A DNA stretch of 64,000 nucleotides, from NCBI GenBank assembly GCA_963781665.1, contig CAWAGA010000002.1, forward strand, positions 4,774,001 to 4,838,000, given 5' to 3'. Positions within the stretch are counted from its first letter, which is position 1. Every line of letters begins with the position of its first letter. The stretch is from JAJYIW01 sp963781665. Lineage in GTDB: Bacteria > Chloroflexota > Anaerolineae > Anaerolineales > Anaerolineaceae. The position numbers were made by a program, and so were the translations under genes. Under the pieces are notes generated by a model. It was not told the DNA's origin, searched no databases, and saw only the letters and a program-made list of their open reading frames with translations. Shown here piece after piece: positions 7,326-16,590 of the stretch.

Positions 7326-8525
7326 ATGAAAAGCGCCGATTATATTGAATTAGAAAAGCAGTATGGCGCCAATAATTATGCCCCGTTAGACGTTGTCCTC
7401 ACCCGCGGGCAAGGAGTTTGGGTATATGACATTGACGGAAACCGTTATCTTGATTGCCTGAGCGCTTATTCAGCATTAAATCAAGGGCACGTTCATCCTC
7501 GCATCCTCAAGGCCTTATTGGACCAATCTGCTAAGCTAACTCTTACATCGCGCGCTTTTCGTAACGATCAACTTCCGCTATTCTATGAGGACCTCTCAAG
7601 AATTAGCGGGTATGAAATGTCTCTCCCGATGAATAGCGGCGTTGAAGGTGTTGAGACAGCCATTAAATTAGCTCGCAAATGGGCCTATACAATAAAAAAG
7701 GTCCCCCGCTATAAAGCTGAGATTATCGTCGCTGAGGGAAATTTCCATGGCCGGACGGTGACAGCAGTGACGATGTCCTCCGAATCATTTTATCGAAATG
7801 ACTTTGGCCCCTTCACTCCAGGGTTTGTGCTCGTGCCTTATGCCAATCCGGCAAAAATTGAACAAGCGATCAATGAAAACACCGCCGCGGTTCTGATTGA
7901 ACCGATCCAGGGAGAAGGTGGTGTCATCATTCCTCCAGAAGGTTACTTGTCACAAGTTGACGCCATTTGCCATAAACATAACGTTCTCTTCATCGCAGAT
8001 GAAATCCAAACTGGGTTGGGCAGAACCGGCAGGTTGTTTGCCTGCCAACACGAGAATGTGCGACCGCAGATAACAATTATCGGCAAAGCCCTATCAGGTG
8101 GTTTCTTGCCAATATCAGCAATCCTGGCAGATAAACCCCTCCTGTCCTTGTTTCGACCGGGAGAACATGGATCAACTTTTGGCGGTAATCCCTTAGCCGC
8201 AGCCGTTGGCAGGGCCGCAATCAACGCGATCATCGATGAAAAAATGATCGAAAACGCGGCCTTGATGGGCGAATATTTCATGGACCAATTGGCTGAAATT
8301 CCTTCACCACATGTGAAAGAAGTCCGCGGTAAAGGTCTTCTAATCGGAATAGAATTAAAGCCTGAAGCAGGTGGAGCCCGGCGGTTCTGTGAGGCGCTTC
8401 AGGAAAAAGGGATTCTGGCAAAGGAAACTCACGCAAATATCATTCGTCTGGCGCCTCCGCTCATCATCACCCGCGAGCAAATTGACTGGGCGCTTCCGCG
8501 CATAAAAGATGCGCTGAACAGGTAG
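7326..8525 (+). CDS. rocD: Ornithine aminotransferase
   Basis: This PLP-dependent class-III aminotransferase converts ornithine and 2-oxoglutarate to glutamate-semialdehyde and glutamate. The 399-residue protein shows NSGVEGVETAIKLARKW, FHGRT, EPIQGEGGVIIPPEGYL, the cofactor Asp in IADEIQTGLGRTG and the Schiff-base Lys in IIGKALSGG. These fit OAT better than acetylornithine aminotransferase. The start chosen is ATG 7326, one base after the argF stop. The frame is open farther upstream inside argF, but the family N-terminus (DYIELEKQYGANNYAPLDVVL) begins here. Sharing an operon with argF places both enzymes at the ornithine branch point. Confidence 0.92.
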   Translation: MKSADYIELEKQYGANNYAPLDVVLTRGQGVWVYDIDGNRYLDCLSAYSALNQGHVHPRILKALLDQSAKLTLTSRAFRNDQLPLFYEDLSRISGYEMSLPMNSGVEGVETAIKLARKWAYTIKKVPRYKAEIIVAEGNFHGRTVTAVTMSSESFYRNDFGPFTPGFVLVPYANPAKIEQAINENTAAVLIEPIQGEGGVIIPPEGYLSQVDAICHKHNVLFIADEIQTGLGRTGRLFACQHENVRPQITIIGKALSGGFLPISAILADKPLLSLFRPGEHGSTFGGNPLAAAVGRAAINAIIDEKMIENAALMGEYFMDQLAEIPSPHVKEVRGKGLLIGIELKPEAGGARRFCEALQEKGILAKETHANIIRLAPPLIITREQIDWALPRIKDALNR

Positions 8526-8544
8526 AGAGGTTTAGGGATCATCC

Positions 8545-9996
8545 ATGGATCGATTTGCCAAGATCGTAGCTACTATCGGACCAAGCTGCAGCGATGAAAA
8601 AACTCTGCGAAAGCTGATTGATGCAGGCTTAGATGTCGCCAGGTTGAATTTTTCTCATGGCACGCATGAAGACCATGCAAAAATCATCTCGTTAGTGCGC
8701 AGCCTCTCAAAAAAGACTGGGAAACCTATCACCATTCTTCAGGATTTGCAAGGACCCAAATTGCGGGTTGGAATCATTCCTGGAGGAAGCATTTTGCTAG
8801 AAGCTGGCCAGACTGTCATCCTAACTCCTACCGAAAAAACATCTTCTTCAATTAACGATGGTCCCATCATCATTCATTTTGAATTTCCAGACCTGGAAAA
8901 AGTCGTCAAGCCTGGGAGTCATATATTGCTTGATGACGGTAATCTGGAGCTCGAAGTGTCCTCAATTAACGGTGTGGAAATTGACACCAAGGTTGTCTTG
9001 GGCGGTAACCTCAGCTCGCATAAAGGCGTGAATTTACCTGGGGCCCACTTAACTATTCCAGGGTTCACTGAAAAAGATAAGGAAGATCTTGAATTCGGCC
9101 TTCAACAAGGGATTGATGCTGTTGCTATTTCATTCGTATGCACGGCAAGTGATATCGATCGGGTCCGCCAAACGATCCACAAGTTATCTCCTCAACGAAG
9201 CGACACCCCGATTATTGCCAAACTCGAACGTCCTGAAGCATTGGAGAATCTGGACGCCATCCTGGATGTAGCAGATGGCGTCATGGTTGCCAGGGGCGAC
9301 CTGGGGGTTGAGGTGTCTCCTTCTATAGTCCCAATCGCCCAGAAAAAGATCATTCGTGCCGCGAATCACAAAGCAAAAATTGTCATTACTGCGACCCAGA
9401 TGCTCGATTCCATGATCAATAATCCGCGACCAACCCGAGCTGAAGCATCAGACGTAGCAAACGCAATTTTTGATGGAACCGATGCAGTTATGCTTTCAGG
9501 AGAGACCGCATCAGGGAAATATCCATTAGAAAGCATTCAGATGATGGATTCAATTGTGTGCGAAGCCGAAAAGCATTTCAAAGAATGGGGTAATCCTGGA
9601 GGCGCAATCGATGAAGATTCACAAGATGATTCCATTGCAATAACTCGCGCAGCCCGTGAATTGGCCCACGACCGTAATGTGACCGCGATAGCTGTATTTA
9701 CCCACACCGGTCAAACCAGCTTGTTAATGGCAAAAGCCAGGCCGCGTGTTCCCATCCTGGCTTTTACACCTGATGAAAAAACATTTCAACGAATGGGCCT
9801 ATATTGGGGAGTAACTCCCTTTTTGGTACCCTACGCTTCTACCATGGAAGAAATGTTAGCGATTGTCGAATCAGGAATCATTTCTTCCACCTCGCTTCGA
9901 CCAGGCCAACAAATCGTTTTGATTTCTGGATTTCCTGTTGGCGACCGCCAGTTACCAAATTTCGCTTTTCTCCATACTGTAGGCAGTCGAATCTGA
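8545..9996 (+). CDS. pyk: Pyruvate kinase
   Basis: This enzyme makes pyruvate and ATP from phosphoenolpyruvate and ADP, the last step of glycolysis. The 483-residue protein has the N-terminal KIVATIGPS and LNFSHG motifs, LQGPKLRVG, the catalytic IIAKLERPEAL and metal-binding VMVARGDLGVEV. The family signature around ATQMLDSM and DVANAIFDGTDAVMLSGETASGKYP is also present. The C-terminal allosteric domain is complete. It begins 19 bases after rocD and ends 5 bases before the convergent korB, leaving no room for a separate terminator. Confidence 0.94.
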   Translation: MDRFAKIVATIGPSCSDEKTLRKLIDAGLDVARLNFSHGTHEDHAKIISLVRSLSKKTGKPITILQDLQGPKLRVGIIPGGSILLEAGQTVILTPTEKTSSSINDGPIIIHFEFPDLEKVVKPGSHILLDDGNLELEVSSINGVEIDTKVVLGGNLSSHKGVNLPGAHLTIPGFTEKDKEDLEFGLQQGIDAVAISFVCTASDIDRVRQTIHKLSPQRSDTPIIAKLERPEALENLDAILDVADGVMVARGDLGVEVSPSIVPIAQKKIIRAANHKAKIVITATQMLDSMINNPRPTRAEASDVANAIFDGTDAVMLSGETASGKYPLESIQMMDSIVCEAEKHFKEWGNPGGAIDEDSQDDSIAITRAARELAHDRNVTAIAVFTHTGQTSLLMAKARPRVPILAFTPDEKTFQRMGLYWGVTPFLVPYASTMEEMLAIVESGIISSTSLRPGQQIVLISGFPVGDRQLPNFAFLHTVGSRI

Positions 9997-10001
9997 AAGC
10001 T

Positions 10002-11048
10002 TTAAGCCAACGAATTGTTGAGATCATCCAGGCTTTTCTGCGACGGTCTTAATTGTGCATTCTTCATCCGGTTCAAGGGCATATCCGGCATATCATACAT
10101 ATCAAAAATCGTCGGTTCGTTTGGGCTGACATAAATCAAACCGGTCACCAACCAATTGTTTGCTTCGGCCTCTTCTAACATTTTAAGAGCTTGCCAACGA
10201 ACGGTCGGATCATAGTCCTTTTCCAATTTTTTCAATATCACCACAGATCCATTATGAAGGGTGACCTCGCGGGTGGTACCCTCTTCAAAATCCTCAATGG
10301 TTATTTCGTCTTTTGGCGGTACGTACGAAATTTCGTGTAAAGGCGCTTCGTGGTCCTTTCCCCAATTATATGAATGGTAAGTATTATCCTGATTGTGAAA
10401 GGTGACGCAAGGGCTGATAATATCCAGGACCGCAATCCCGTTGTGGCTAAATGCCGCCTTGATCAGCTCCCGCACCTGCTTGGGATCTCCTGCAAAGGAT
10501 CTGGCTACGAAGCTTGCATTCCCAACCAATGCCTCCATCGCGATATCAACTGGCAAGTAAGGATTGGTTCCTTGTTTCTTTAACATCAAACCCTTCTCAG
10601 CGGTTGCTGAGAATTGGCCTTTGGTCAATCCATAAACGCCGTTATTTTCCACAATGTACACCATCGGCAAATTGCGCCTGATCAGGTGTTTAAACTGGCC
10701 CAGGCCAATGCTCGCCGTATCGCCATCGCCGCTGATACCAACACCTTTCACGGTTATATCGGCAAACATTGCCCCTAACGCCAGAGATGGCATCCGGCCG
10801 TGTAATCCATTAAATCCGAATGAACGGTTTAGAAAATAGGTTGGGCTTTTACTGGAACACCCGATCCCACTAAATTTAACAACCTTCTCCGGGACGATAT
10901 CCAGGTCGTAACAAGCTGCAACGATCTGGTTAGCAATTGAATTGTGGCCACAGCCCGCGCACAGTGTGCTGGGTAATCCCTTATAGTCTGTCTTACTTAA
11001 TCCGGCTGCATTGAGTGATTGTCTGTTTAATATTACCTGATCGACCAT
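10002..11048 (-). CDS. korB: 2-oxoacid:ferredoxin oxidoreductase, beta (thiamine-diphosphate) subunit
   Basis: This subunit binds thiamine diphosphate and an Fe-S cluster and decarboxylates a 2-oxoacid, passing electrons to ferredoxin. The 348-residue protein has LCAGCGHNSIA near the N-terminus and the ThDP motif GDGDTASIGLGQ...NNGVYGLTKGQ. The start is placed at ATG 11048 (MVDQVILN), preceded by AGAGGAG and two bases beyond the alpha-subunit stop; an upstream in-frame ATG has no such support. 2-Oxoglutarate is the most likely substrate from overall similarity, but pyruvate or a branched oxoacid is possible. Confidence 0.85.
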   Translation of the reverse strand: MVDQVILNRQSLNAAGLSKTDYKGLPSTLCAGCGHNSIANQIVAACYDLDIVPEKVVKFSGIGCSSKSPTYFLNRSFGFNGLHGRMPSLALGAMFADITVKGVGISGDGDTASIGLGQFKHLIRRNLPMVYIVENNGVYGLTKGQFSATAEKGLMLKKQGTNPYLPVDIAMEALVGNASFVARSFAGDPKQVRELIKAAFSHNGIAVLDIISPCVTFHNQDNTYHSYNWGKDHEAPLHEISYVPPKDEITIEDFEEGTTREVTLHNGSVVILKKLEKDYDPTVRWQALKMLEEAEANNWLVTGLIYVSPNEPTIFDMYDMPDMPLNRMKNAQLRPSQKSLDDLNNSLA

Positions 11049-11050
11049 AG

Positions 11051-12892
11051 TTATTTCTCCTCTTCTTTCAGGATTTGTTCCATTACCCATTTGGCTGTAA
11101 GGGGAAGGCCGTCAGAATGTGCAATTGAGGTTAGATTCTGGCTGCTGCATTCGGTAATTGCCAGGGTAAGCAACTGATGTAATTGGCCATCCTGATTAAG
11201 CTCAACGACGTAATTTTTACGATGTTTCTTTACAAAGTCAAATACTTGAGGTGAAAATGGCAGCGCTTTCACCCTGAGATAATCGGTCTTGAAGCCGGCG
11301 CTTTGCATCATAAATCTGGCTTCGTTCACTGCTGATTCAGCACTACCCATTGTGATGATCCCAATTTCAACGTCACCATCTTGTTCGACGACCGGAGCAG
11401 GAACAATTGTCTTTGCTTCTTCTAACTTGTGCTTAAGCCTCGTCAGGTTGAGTTCCCAATTCTCAGGTTCTTCAGAATAATGTGCAAAATCATCGTGACC
11501 GGTACCGCGGGTGAAATATGCGGCAGATGGGTGCATATTCCCCATGACCGTTCGGTAAGTGATCCCATCTCCATCGACATCATGATAGCGCCCCCACTCG
11601 CCATTCAGTTTATCAAGATCGCCTTCCCAGAGTACCTTGCCGCGATCCATTTCAGCAGCAGGGTAAGCAAATCTCGGTGAGATCCATTGGTTCATCCCCA
11701 GGTCCAGGTCACTCAGCACAATCACTGGTGTTTGAAGATGTTCAGCCAGGTCAAACGCTTTCCAGCCAAATTCAAAGCATTCATTGACTGTAGCCGGTAT
11801 TAAAATGATGTAATGCGTATCGCCATGTCCGAGAAAACTGGCCATGGTTAAATCGCCCTGGGCCGTTCGGGTTGGCAGACCTGTGCTTGGCCCCATTCGT
11901 TGGACATCCCAAAGCACAACCGGTATCTCTGCAAAATACGCCAGGCCGGCATATTCGGTCATCAGACTGAAACCTGGTCCCGAGGTGGATGTCATTGAGC
12001 GTAACCCAGCCCACCCAGCCCCGGTAGCCATTCCAATAGCTGCTATCTCATCTTCAGCCTGGACGATGACGCAGGTATCTTTTCCGCTTTCAGGATCCTT
12101 ACGCAACCTGGGGATATACTCATGCAGGGTTTCAGCCAGGCTCGATGCCGGTGTGATTGGATACCAGGCTGCGAACTGCACGCCGCCGTATATTGCACCT
12201 AATGCTGCCGCGGAATTACCATCAGACATGATCAGACCATCGTTTCCACCCATCGATTCAATCCAATAAGGATCTGTCTTCGTCAGATTTGCTTGTGCCC
12301 ATTCTGCAGCGGTTTTAACGACTGTATAATTCGATTCGATCGGTTTGGTCTTACCCTTGAAATGTACGTCAAGCGCATCATAAATTTGCTGCAAATCGAT
12401 CCCGATGATTTGAGCAACGACCCCGACATAGACCATATTTGCTATGTAGTCACGCAGGTTCTTAGGCACATCGGCATCTCGGGAGATTTGTTTGACAGGC
12501 ATCGGGTAAAGTACTACATCGTTGCGATAAATCGGGGTTCTGATGTCGTCAGCGTAAAAAAATGCACCTCCTGGAACCAGACGAGCCAGGTCTTCGTTGA
12601 AAGAGCTGGGGTTCATGGCAACGACAATTTGTGTTTCATCTGCCCTGGCGATGAACCCATTCTTGTTAACCCGAATGGAATACCAGGTTGGCAATCCCTG
12701 GATATTTGACGGAAACACATTTTTACCCGACACCGGGATTCCCATCTTGAACAAAGCTCGTAAAATAGTCGTATTCGCGGTTGCGCTGCCTGAGCCATTA
12801 ATCGTGCAGAAAGTAATCGTGAAATCATTTATGATGCGTTCGTTAGCTTTTCCTGAGATTGCAGTCGAAGATTCAGCCATTTCACCGATCAT
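11051..12892 (-). CDS. korA: 2-oxoacid:ferredoxin oxidoreductase, fused gamma-alpha subunit
   Basis: This 613-residue protein fuses the gamma domain (residues about 20-200, with GSGSATANTTILRALFKMG and PTWYSIRV) to the alpha domain (about 225-600, with WYPITPASSLAETL, QAEDEIAAIGMATGAGWAG and TSGPGFSLM). With KorB it forms the CoA-dependent oxidative decarboxylase of anaerobes. YPITPAS is typical of the 2-oxoglutarate/2-oxoacid group. A GAGGAG site precedes ATG 12892. No ferredoxin-like delta gene is next to it, so the complex is of the two-gene type. A regulator gene ends 13 bases upstream. Confidence 0.88.
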   Translation of the reverse strand: MIGEMAESSTAISGKANERIINDFTITFCTINGSGSATANTTILRALFKMGIPVSGKNVFPSNIQGLPTWYSIRVNKNGFIARADETQIVVAMNPSSFNEDLARLVPGGAFFYADDIRTPIYRNDVVLYPMPVKQISRDADVPKNLRDYIANMVYVGVVAQIIGIDLQQIYDALDVHFKGKTKPIESNYTVVKTAAEWAQANLTKTDPYWIESMGGNDGLIMSDGNSAAALGAIYGGVQFAAWYPITPASSLAETLHEYIPRLRKDPESGKDTCVIVQAEDEIAAIGMATGAGWAGLRSMTSTSGPGFSLMTEYAGLAYFAEIPVVLWDVQRMGPSTGLPTRTAQGDLTMASFLGHGDTHYIILIPATVNECFEFGWKAFDLAEHLQTPVIVLSDLDLGMNQWISPRFAYPAAEMDRGKVLWEGDLDKLNGEWGRYHDVDGDGITYRTVMGNMHPSAAYFTRGTGHDDFAHYSEEPENWELNLTRLKHKLEEAKTIVPAPVVEQDGDVEIGIITMGSAESAVNEARFMMQSAGFKTDYLRVKALPFSPQVFDFVKKHRKNYVVELNQDGQLHQLLTLAITECSSQNLTSIAHSDGLPLTAKWVMEQILKEEEK

Positions 12893-12905
12893 ATTTTGCT
12901 CCTCT

Positions 12906-13596
12906 TTATAGACTTGTTTCCGATCTTTGAGAAATCAAATTGAAATGTTCAACCAAAAGCTTTTTGCCTTTTTCCAAATCCCCCTCGCAAATTGCATCCA
13001 CCATATGGCGATGGTACAGCCACACATTATCCAGGTACCGGTAATCAGTGTACACATTCAAGCCAACTGCTTCATACATTTCCCAATACGCCTCCAGAAG
13101 GCCAATAACAAAGGGATTCCCCAAACGCTTGTAAATCATCAGGTGTAGTTCCTTGTGTTCACCTTGGGGGATTTGAATTGGTTCTCCGTGAAGCTTTTTT
13201 TCGGCACGCTCAATCATGGCATACATCGCCCGGATATCCTCAGGTTGCAACCGGCTGGCTGCTAGCTCCCAGTAAGTTGCTTCGACGTGACTGCGCAGGT
13301 CTGCATAATACTGGAAACTATTAGGGTCGATTAATAATGAATACGCCATACTCTGTTTAATCGAACTCATAAAATGAATATGGCAGTCGCCGGATTCCAC
13401 GATGCGGGCGAACCTCGACTAACCCCAAGGCTCGGGCAACTTCGAGCTGCTCGCGCAAACTTCCCACACTGATTCCTAATTGGCGGCTGAGCGCTGGCAA
13501 TGCAGGCAGCTTCTCTGCCTTGCTTCCGTCAAGATTTGCCAGAAATTGCATAAATTCAGAAAGGATTTGGGAGGATACTTTTTCTTTAAGCATCAT
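12906..13596 (-). pseudogene. FadR-subfamily GntR regulator, interrupted by a +1 frameshift
   Basis: The 5' part (ATG 13596) encodes a winged-helix domain, LSRQLGISVGSLREQLEVARALGLVEVRPHRGIRRLPYSF, and runs into a stop. The 3' part, in the +1 frame, encodes the all-helical FCD ligand-binding domain (IKQSMAYSLL, DLRSHVEATYW, HKELHLMIY, HRHMVDAICEGD). Dropping one A from the AAAA run at 13371-13374 (plus strand) joins them into a normal protein of about 229 residues. It lies 13 bases upstream of korA in the same direction, so it probably regulates the 2-oxoacid oxidoreductase if it is functional. It may be a real pseudogene or a sequence error. Confidence 0.75.
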
Positions 13597-13623
13597 ATGC
13601 TATCTGCTAATTAATCATATTAA

Positions 13624-13637
13624 TCTGATCAATCAGA
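13624..13637. promoter_or_regulatory. Palindrome upstream of the FadR-type gene, possible operator
   Basis: TCTGAT, CA, ATCAGA forms a 6+6 inverted repeat about 28 bases upstream of the regulator's ATG. Small palindromes of this kind are usual GntR/FadR-family operators, so autoregulation of the regulator-korAB operon is plausible. This is inferred from position only. Confidence 0.4.
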
Positions 13638-13717
13638 TGAATAAAGTATAGCACGCCCCTTTGAGCGAGTCAAGCAGGTTTTGAGAATATAAATTAGGGT
13701 TTTCTTAATTTGAAAGG

Positions 13718-14897
13718 CTAAACGGACAAATGGCTGATTGCAGCCAGCGTCATCAAGGCGCTGGCCTTGGGTAATATACCTTCATCAAAATTAAAGCGTG
13801 GATGGTGATGACCATATGCTAATCCCTTTTCTGGATTAGCCGATCCGACCATAAAATAGCAACCTGGAATCTTTCTAAGAACGAAAGCCATATCCTCTGA
13901 CCCCATGGTTTTATAACTGGTGTCGATAAAATCATCCGGGTACGCCTGTTGAAAAAGAGATTTTAAGTTATCTGCAACCGGTTGGTCGTTAACCACCGCC
14001 GGTGTTAGCATTTTAATTTCAATTTCAGCCTGGCAGCCCATGGCGGAGGCCATATTTTCAACAAGCTGCTTCAATCGATCGATGATCACCTGGCGAACGT
14101 CACTTTCAAATGTCCGGATCGTTCCCTGAAGGTCTACATATGGTGGAATCACATTGAAGGTTTCACCCCCGCTAATCTTGGTTACACTGACGACCCCCGA
14201 TTTTAAAGGAGAAATGTTGCGTGATACGAGAGTCTGTATGCTGCTGATGATTTGAGCTGATGCCACAATCGGATCGACCGTTTGATGAGGTAAGGCGCCA
14301 TGGCCGCCCTTGCCTTTAATTCTTATTCTGAATATTTCCGAGGCCGCCATAACAGGTCCAGGTGCAACTCCGATCCACCCAACCGGTTTTTCATTCCAGA
14401 TGTGCAATGCCAAAGCAATATCCGGATGGGGATCGTCAAACAACCCGTCGGCGATCATAGCTTCTGCGCCGCCTAAACCTTCTTCCGCGGGCTGGAACAT
14501 CAGTTTGATGGTTCCATGAAGCTCATCGCGATGATTCACAAGCATCTTTGCGACCGTTAGTCCAATTGCCACGTGCCCATCATGTCCGCAAGCGTGCATC
14601 TTGCCGATATTTTGCGAAGCGTATTCGATCTCATTCTCTTCGTTAACCGGTAAGGCATCCATATCAAAACGAAGCAGGACCACTGGGCCAGATTTTTTGC
14701 CCTCAATAATTCCCAAGACTTCCAGTCTTCCCGACCCCCCCTCGGATTTCCAATCCCAATTTATTCAGCTCGCCTTCGATTATTCTGGCCGTTCGAACTT
14801 CCTCAAAACCGATTTCGGGATGCATGTGGATATCCCGGCGTAACCTTCGGGTGTAATCAAATAAAGATTCGGCTTCCTCAAGGATTTGATTGTACAT
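13718..14897 (-). pseudogene. M20D-type amidohydrolase (hippurate/N-acyl-amino-acid hydrolase), frameshifted
   Basis: The first 60 residues (ATG 14897, MYNQILEEAESLFDYTRRLR, HMHPEIGFEE) and the rest (GIIEGKKSGPVVLLRFDMDALPV, MHACGHDGHVAIGL, FQPAEEGLGGAEAMI, GSEDMAFV, YGHHHPRF) lie in two frames. Together they form a standard protein of about 395 residues. One extra base in the TT at 14720-14721 explains the break (GVGKTG then VLGIIEG). Metal ligands are present: the Cys and His of CGHDGH, the paired Glu in PAEE and a C-terminal His. Such enzymes hydrolyse N-acyl or N-aromatic amino acids. It is third in an operon with PSP1 and PIG-L. Confidence 0.78.
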
Positions 14898-14917
14898 TTT
14901 CTTATCCGTATTTAATT

Positions 14918-15628
14918 CTAAAGAATCGCTCTTCGAATCTTAGGAGCATCTTCCTTGCTTTCTTCCACACGCCGCGAAAGCATCCGCTTTTCGAATTCTA
15001 TGGGATCTCCGATCTGGCTTTTATGTTCTTTTAGTGCTTGAATTTTCTGTCCATAATATTGGGAAACATCCAGGATCGTATTTGGCTGTGAAGTCACACT
15101 CATCCACACTTCCTTAACCTGGTGAGGGGCTAATCCTTCCATTATCAGCAGGTCTGGGAAAAAGAAATCGTTGCCTGCAGCAGGAAAAACCGCATCGACA
15201 ACAACTTGACCAGCAGCACGGTGGTCAGGGTGATTAATTCCTGTTCCGTTCGGAAAAATATTAGTTGGATCACAAGTGACAACGATGTCTGGCTTTTCTT
15301 GCCTGATTACCCTGACAACCTCTCTTCGCAAGCGGACATCTGGCACCAGGTAACCATCTGGCTCATTCAAGAAGCGGATGGACTCGACATGCAAGACGTT
15401 AGCAGCTGCTTTTTGTTCAATCTCCCTTTTTCGAGCTACGTCTTCTGTTGTCAAAGAGAAGTCTTTTTCACCTTTATCGCCTCTCGTTAACAGGCAATAA
15501 CTCACAATATGCCCGGTGGATGTCCACCGGGCGATTGTTGCACCACAAAAAAACTCAGGATCGTCGGGATGGGCCAGGATCACCAAAATCCTCCTGGGTC
15601 CATCCCAATCTTCAGATGTAAGGGTCAT
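14918..15628 (-). CDS. PIG-L/LmbE-family deacetylase
   Basis: This 236-residue zinc-dependent N-deacetylase has the family motif AHPDDPEF near residue 19, which supplies His and Asp ligands, and a second motif HPDHRAAG near residue 132. Relatives remove acetyl groups from N-acetylglucosaminyl lipids, mycothiol or bacillithiol precursors, or chitobiose. The substrate here cannot be told. Its ATG overlaps the stop of the PSP1 gene by one base, so the pair is translated together. Confidence 0.82.
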   Translation of the reverse strand: MTLTSEDWDGPRRILVILAHPDDPEFFCGATIARWTSTGHIVSYCLLTRGDKGEKDFSLTTEDVARKREIEQKAAANVLHVESIRFLNEPDGYLVPDVRLRREVVRVIRQEKPDIVVTCDPTNIFPNGTGINHPDHRAAGQVVVDAVFPAAGNDFFFPDLLIMEGLAPHQVKEVWMSVTSQPNTILDVSQYYGQKIQALKEHKSQIGDPIEFEKRMLSRRVEESKEDAPKIRRAIL

Positions 15629-16536
15629 TACTTATTTTTTTCTCCATTTTGGCAATCACATCCACCATCAGTTTGTTTGCATGGGGTTTCAGCTTTCTTT
15701 TTAAACGCCTCTAGCTCTTCAAGCGGTTGCAGATCGTCTTTAGAGAACTCCTTTTCACCAACCTCAGGAATTTCAACGATCACAGCTTCTCTTAAAGGTA
15801 CGTAATCCACAACTCTTCCTTCTCCCAAAGGCGTAATGACGCGTTTGTTGCGCTTAGGCATTCCCTGACGGGCTGCCCTATACTGTTCATATTCGTAAAT
15901 CAAACAGCAACGCAGCCGCCCACACATTCCGGTTATCTCCGATGGTGTTAAGGAAATTCCCTGTTCCTTTGCCATTCGGATGGATATTGAACTGAAGTCG
16001 GTTAAAAATTTCGTGCAGCAACGAGTTTCAAGGCCACACGCACCCATGCCACCCAGCATTTTTGCTACGTCTCGGGGACCAATTTGTCGAAGCTCAACCT
16101 GAGCCGGGTTAAATGCTCTTTGCATATCTTGGCGGAGGGACTTCAAATTGGTTTTTTCTTCATTTTCACTACTATACATAATAGCGAGTCTCGAGCCATC
16201 GAAGCTGTATTCGGCTGCCAGTACTTTGACTCCGCCAATATTGATCTCACTGACCCTTTTCCGGCAAGTCGTAATGACATCTTCTTCTTTACTTCGCCAA
16301 ACCTGGCGAGTAACCAGGTCACGTGGGGTGGCAACCCGGTCGATTGGTTTTAGAGCTTCTCCAGGTGAATCAAGTTGGTCGACAGGGACTTGAGCAACCT
16401 GCCCCAACTGCCAACCACGACTCGTTTCAACGACAACGTGATCACCAGTTTTTATTTCTGGCAATTGAGTGCCGTCGAAATGATATATTTTTCCTACCTT
16501 TGAAAATCGCACACCAACAACGATTGGATTATCCAT
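15628..16536 (-). CDS. ricT: PSP1-domain protein, RicT/YaaT-like
   Basis: This 302-residue protein has the PSP1 domain, with the Cys-rich signature GACGLETRCC and MCGRLRCCLIYEYEQY. In Bacillus the homologue RicT (YaaT) works with RicA and RicF, holds Fe-S clusters and guides RNase Y-dependent mRNA maturation. The N-terminal SH3-like part (VGVRFSKVGKIYHF) is present. The tail adds a second Cys-rich stretch (CKQTDGGCDCQNG). ATG 16536 is preferred over TTG 16542 because a TGT-TATAAT extended -10 ends 8 bases before it, which implies a leaderless message. Confidence 0.85.
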   Translation of the reverse strand: MDNPIVVGVRFSKVGKIYHFDGTQLPEIKTGDHVVVETSRGWQLGQVAQVPVDQLDSPGEALKPIDRVATPRDLVTRQVWRSKEEDVITTCRKRVSEINIGGVKVLAAEYSFDGSRLAIMYSSENEEKTNLKSLRQDMQRAFNPAQVELRQIGPRDVAKMLGGMGACGLETRCCTKFLTDFSSISIRMAKEQGISLTPSEITGMCGRLRCCLIYEYEQYRAARQGMPKRNKRVITPLGEGRVVDYVPLREAVIVEIPEVGEKEFSKDDLQPLEELEAFKKKAETPCKQTDGGCDCQNGEKNK

Positions 16537-16553
16537 AAGCAAAAATTATAACA
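16537..16553 (-). promoter_or_regulatory. Extended -10 promoter for the PSP1 gene, probably leaderless
   Basis: On the minus strand TGTTATAAT (the TATAAT spans 16550 to 16545) is followed after 8 bases by the PSP1 ATG. Transcription would start at or next to the ATG, and no Shine-Dalgarno sequence is present. It separates the PSP1 operon from the nuo-mrp operon upstream. Confidence 0.5.
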
Positions 16554-16590
16554 CCTGTAGATTTTTGTACTGACGATTGGATAGAATGAC

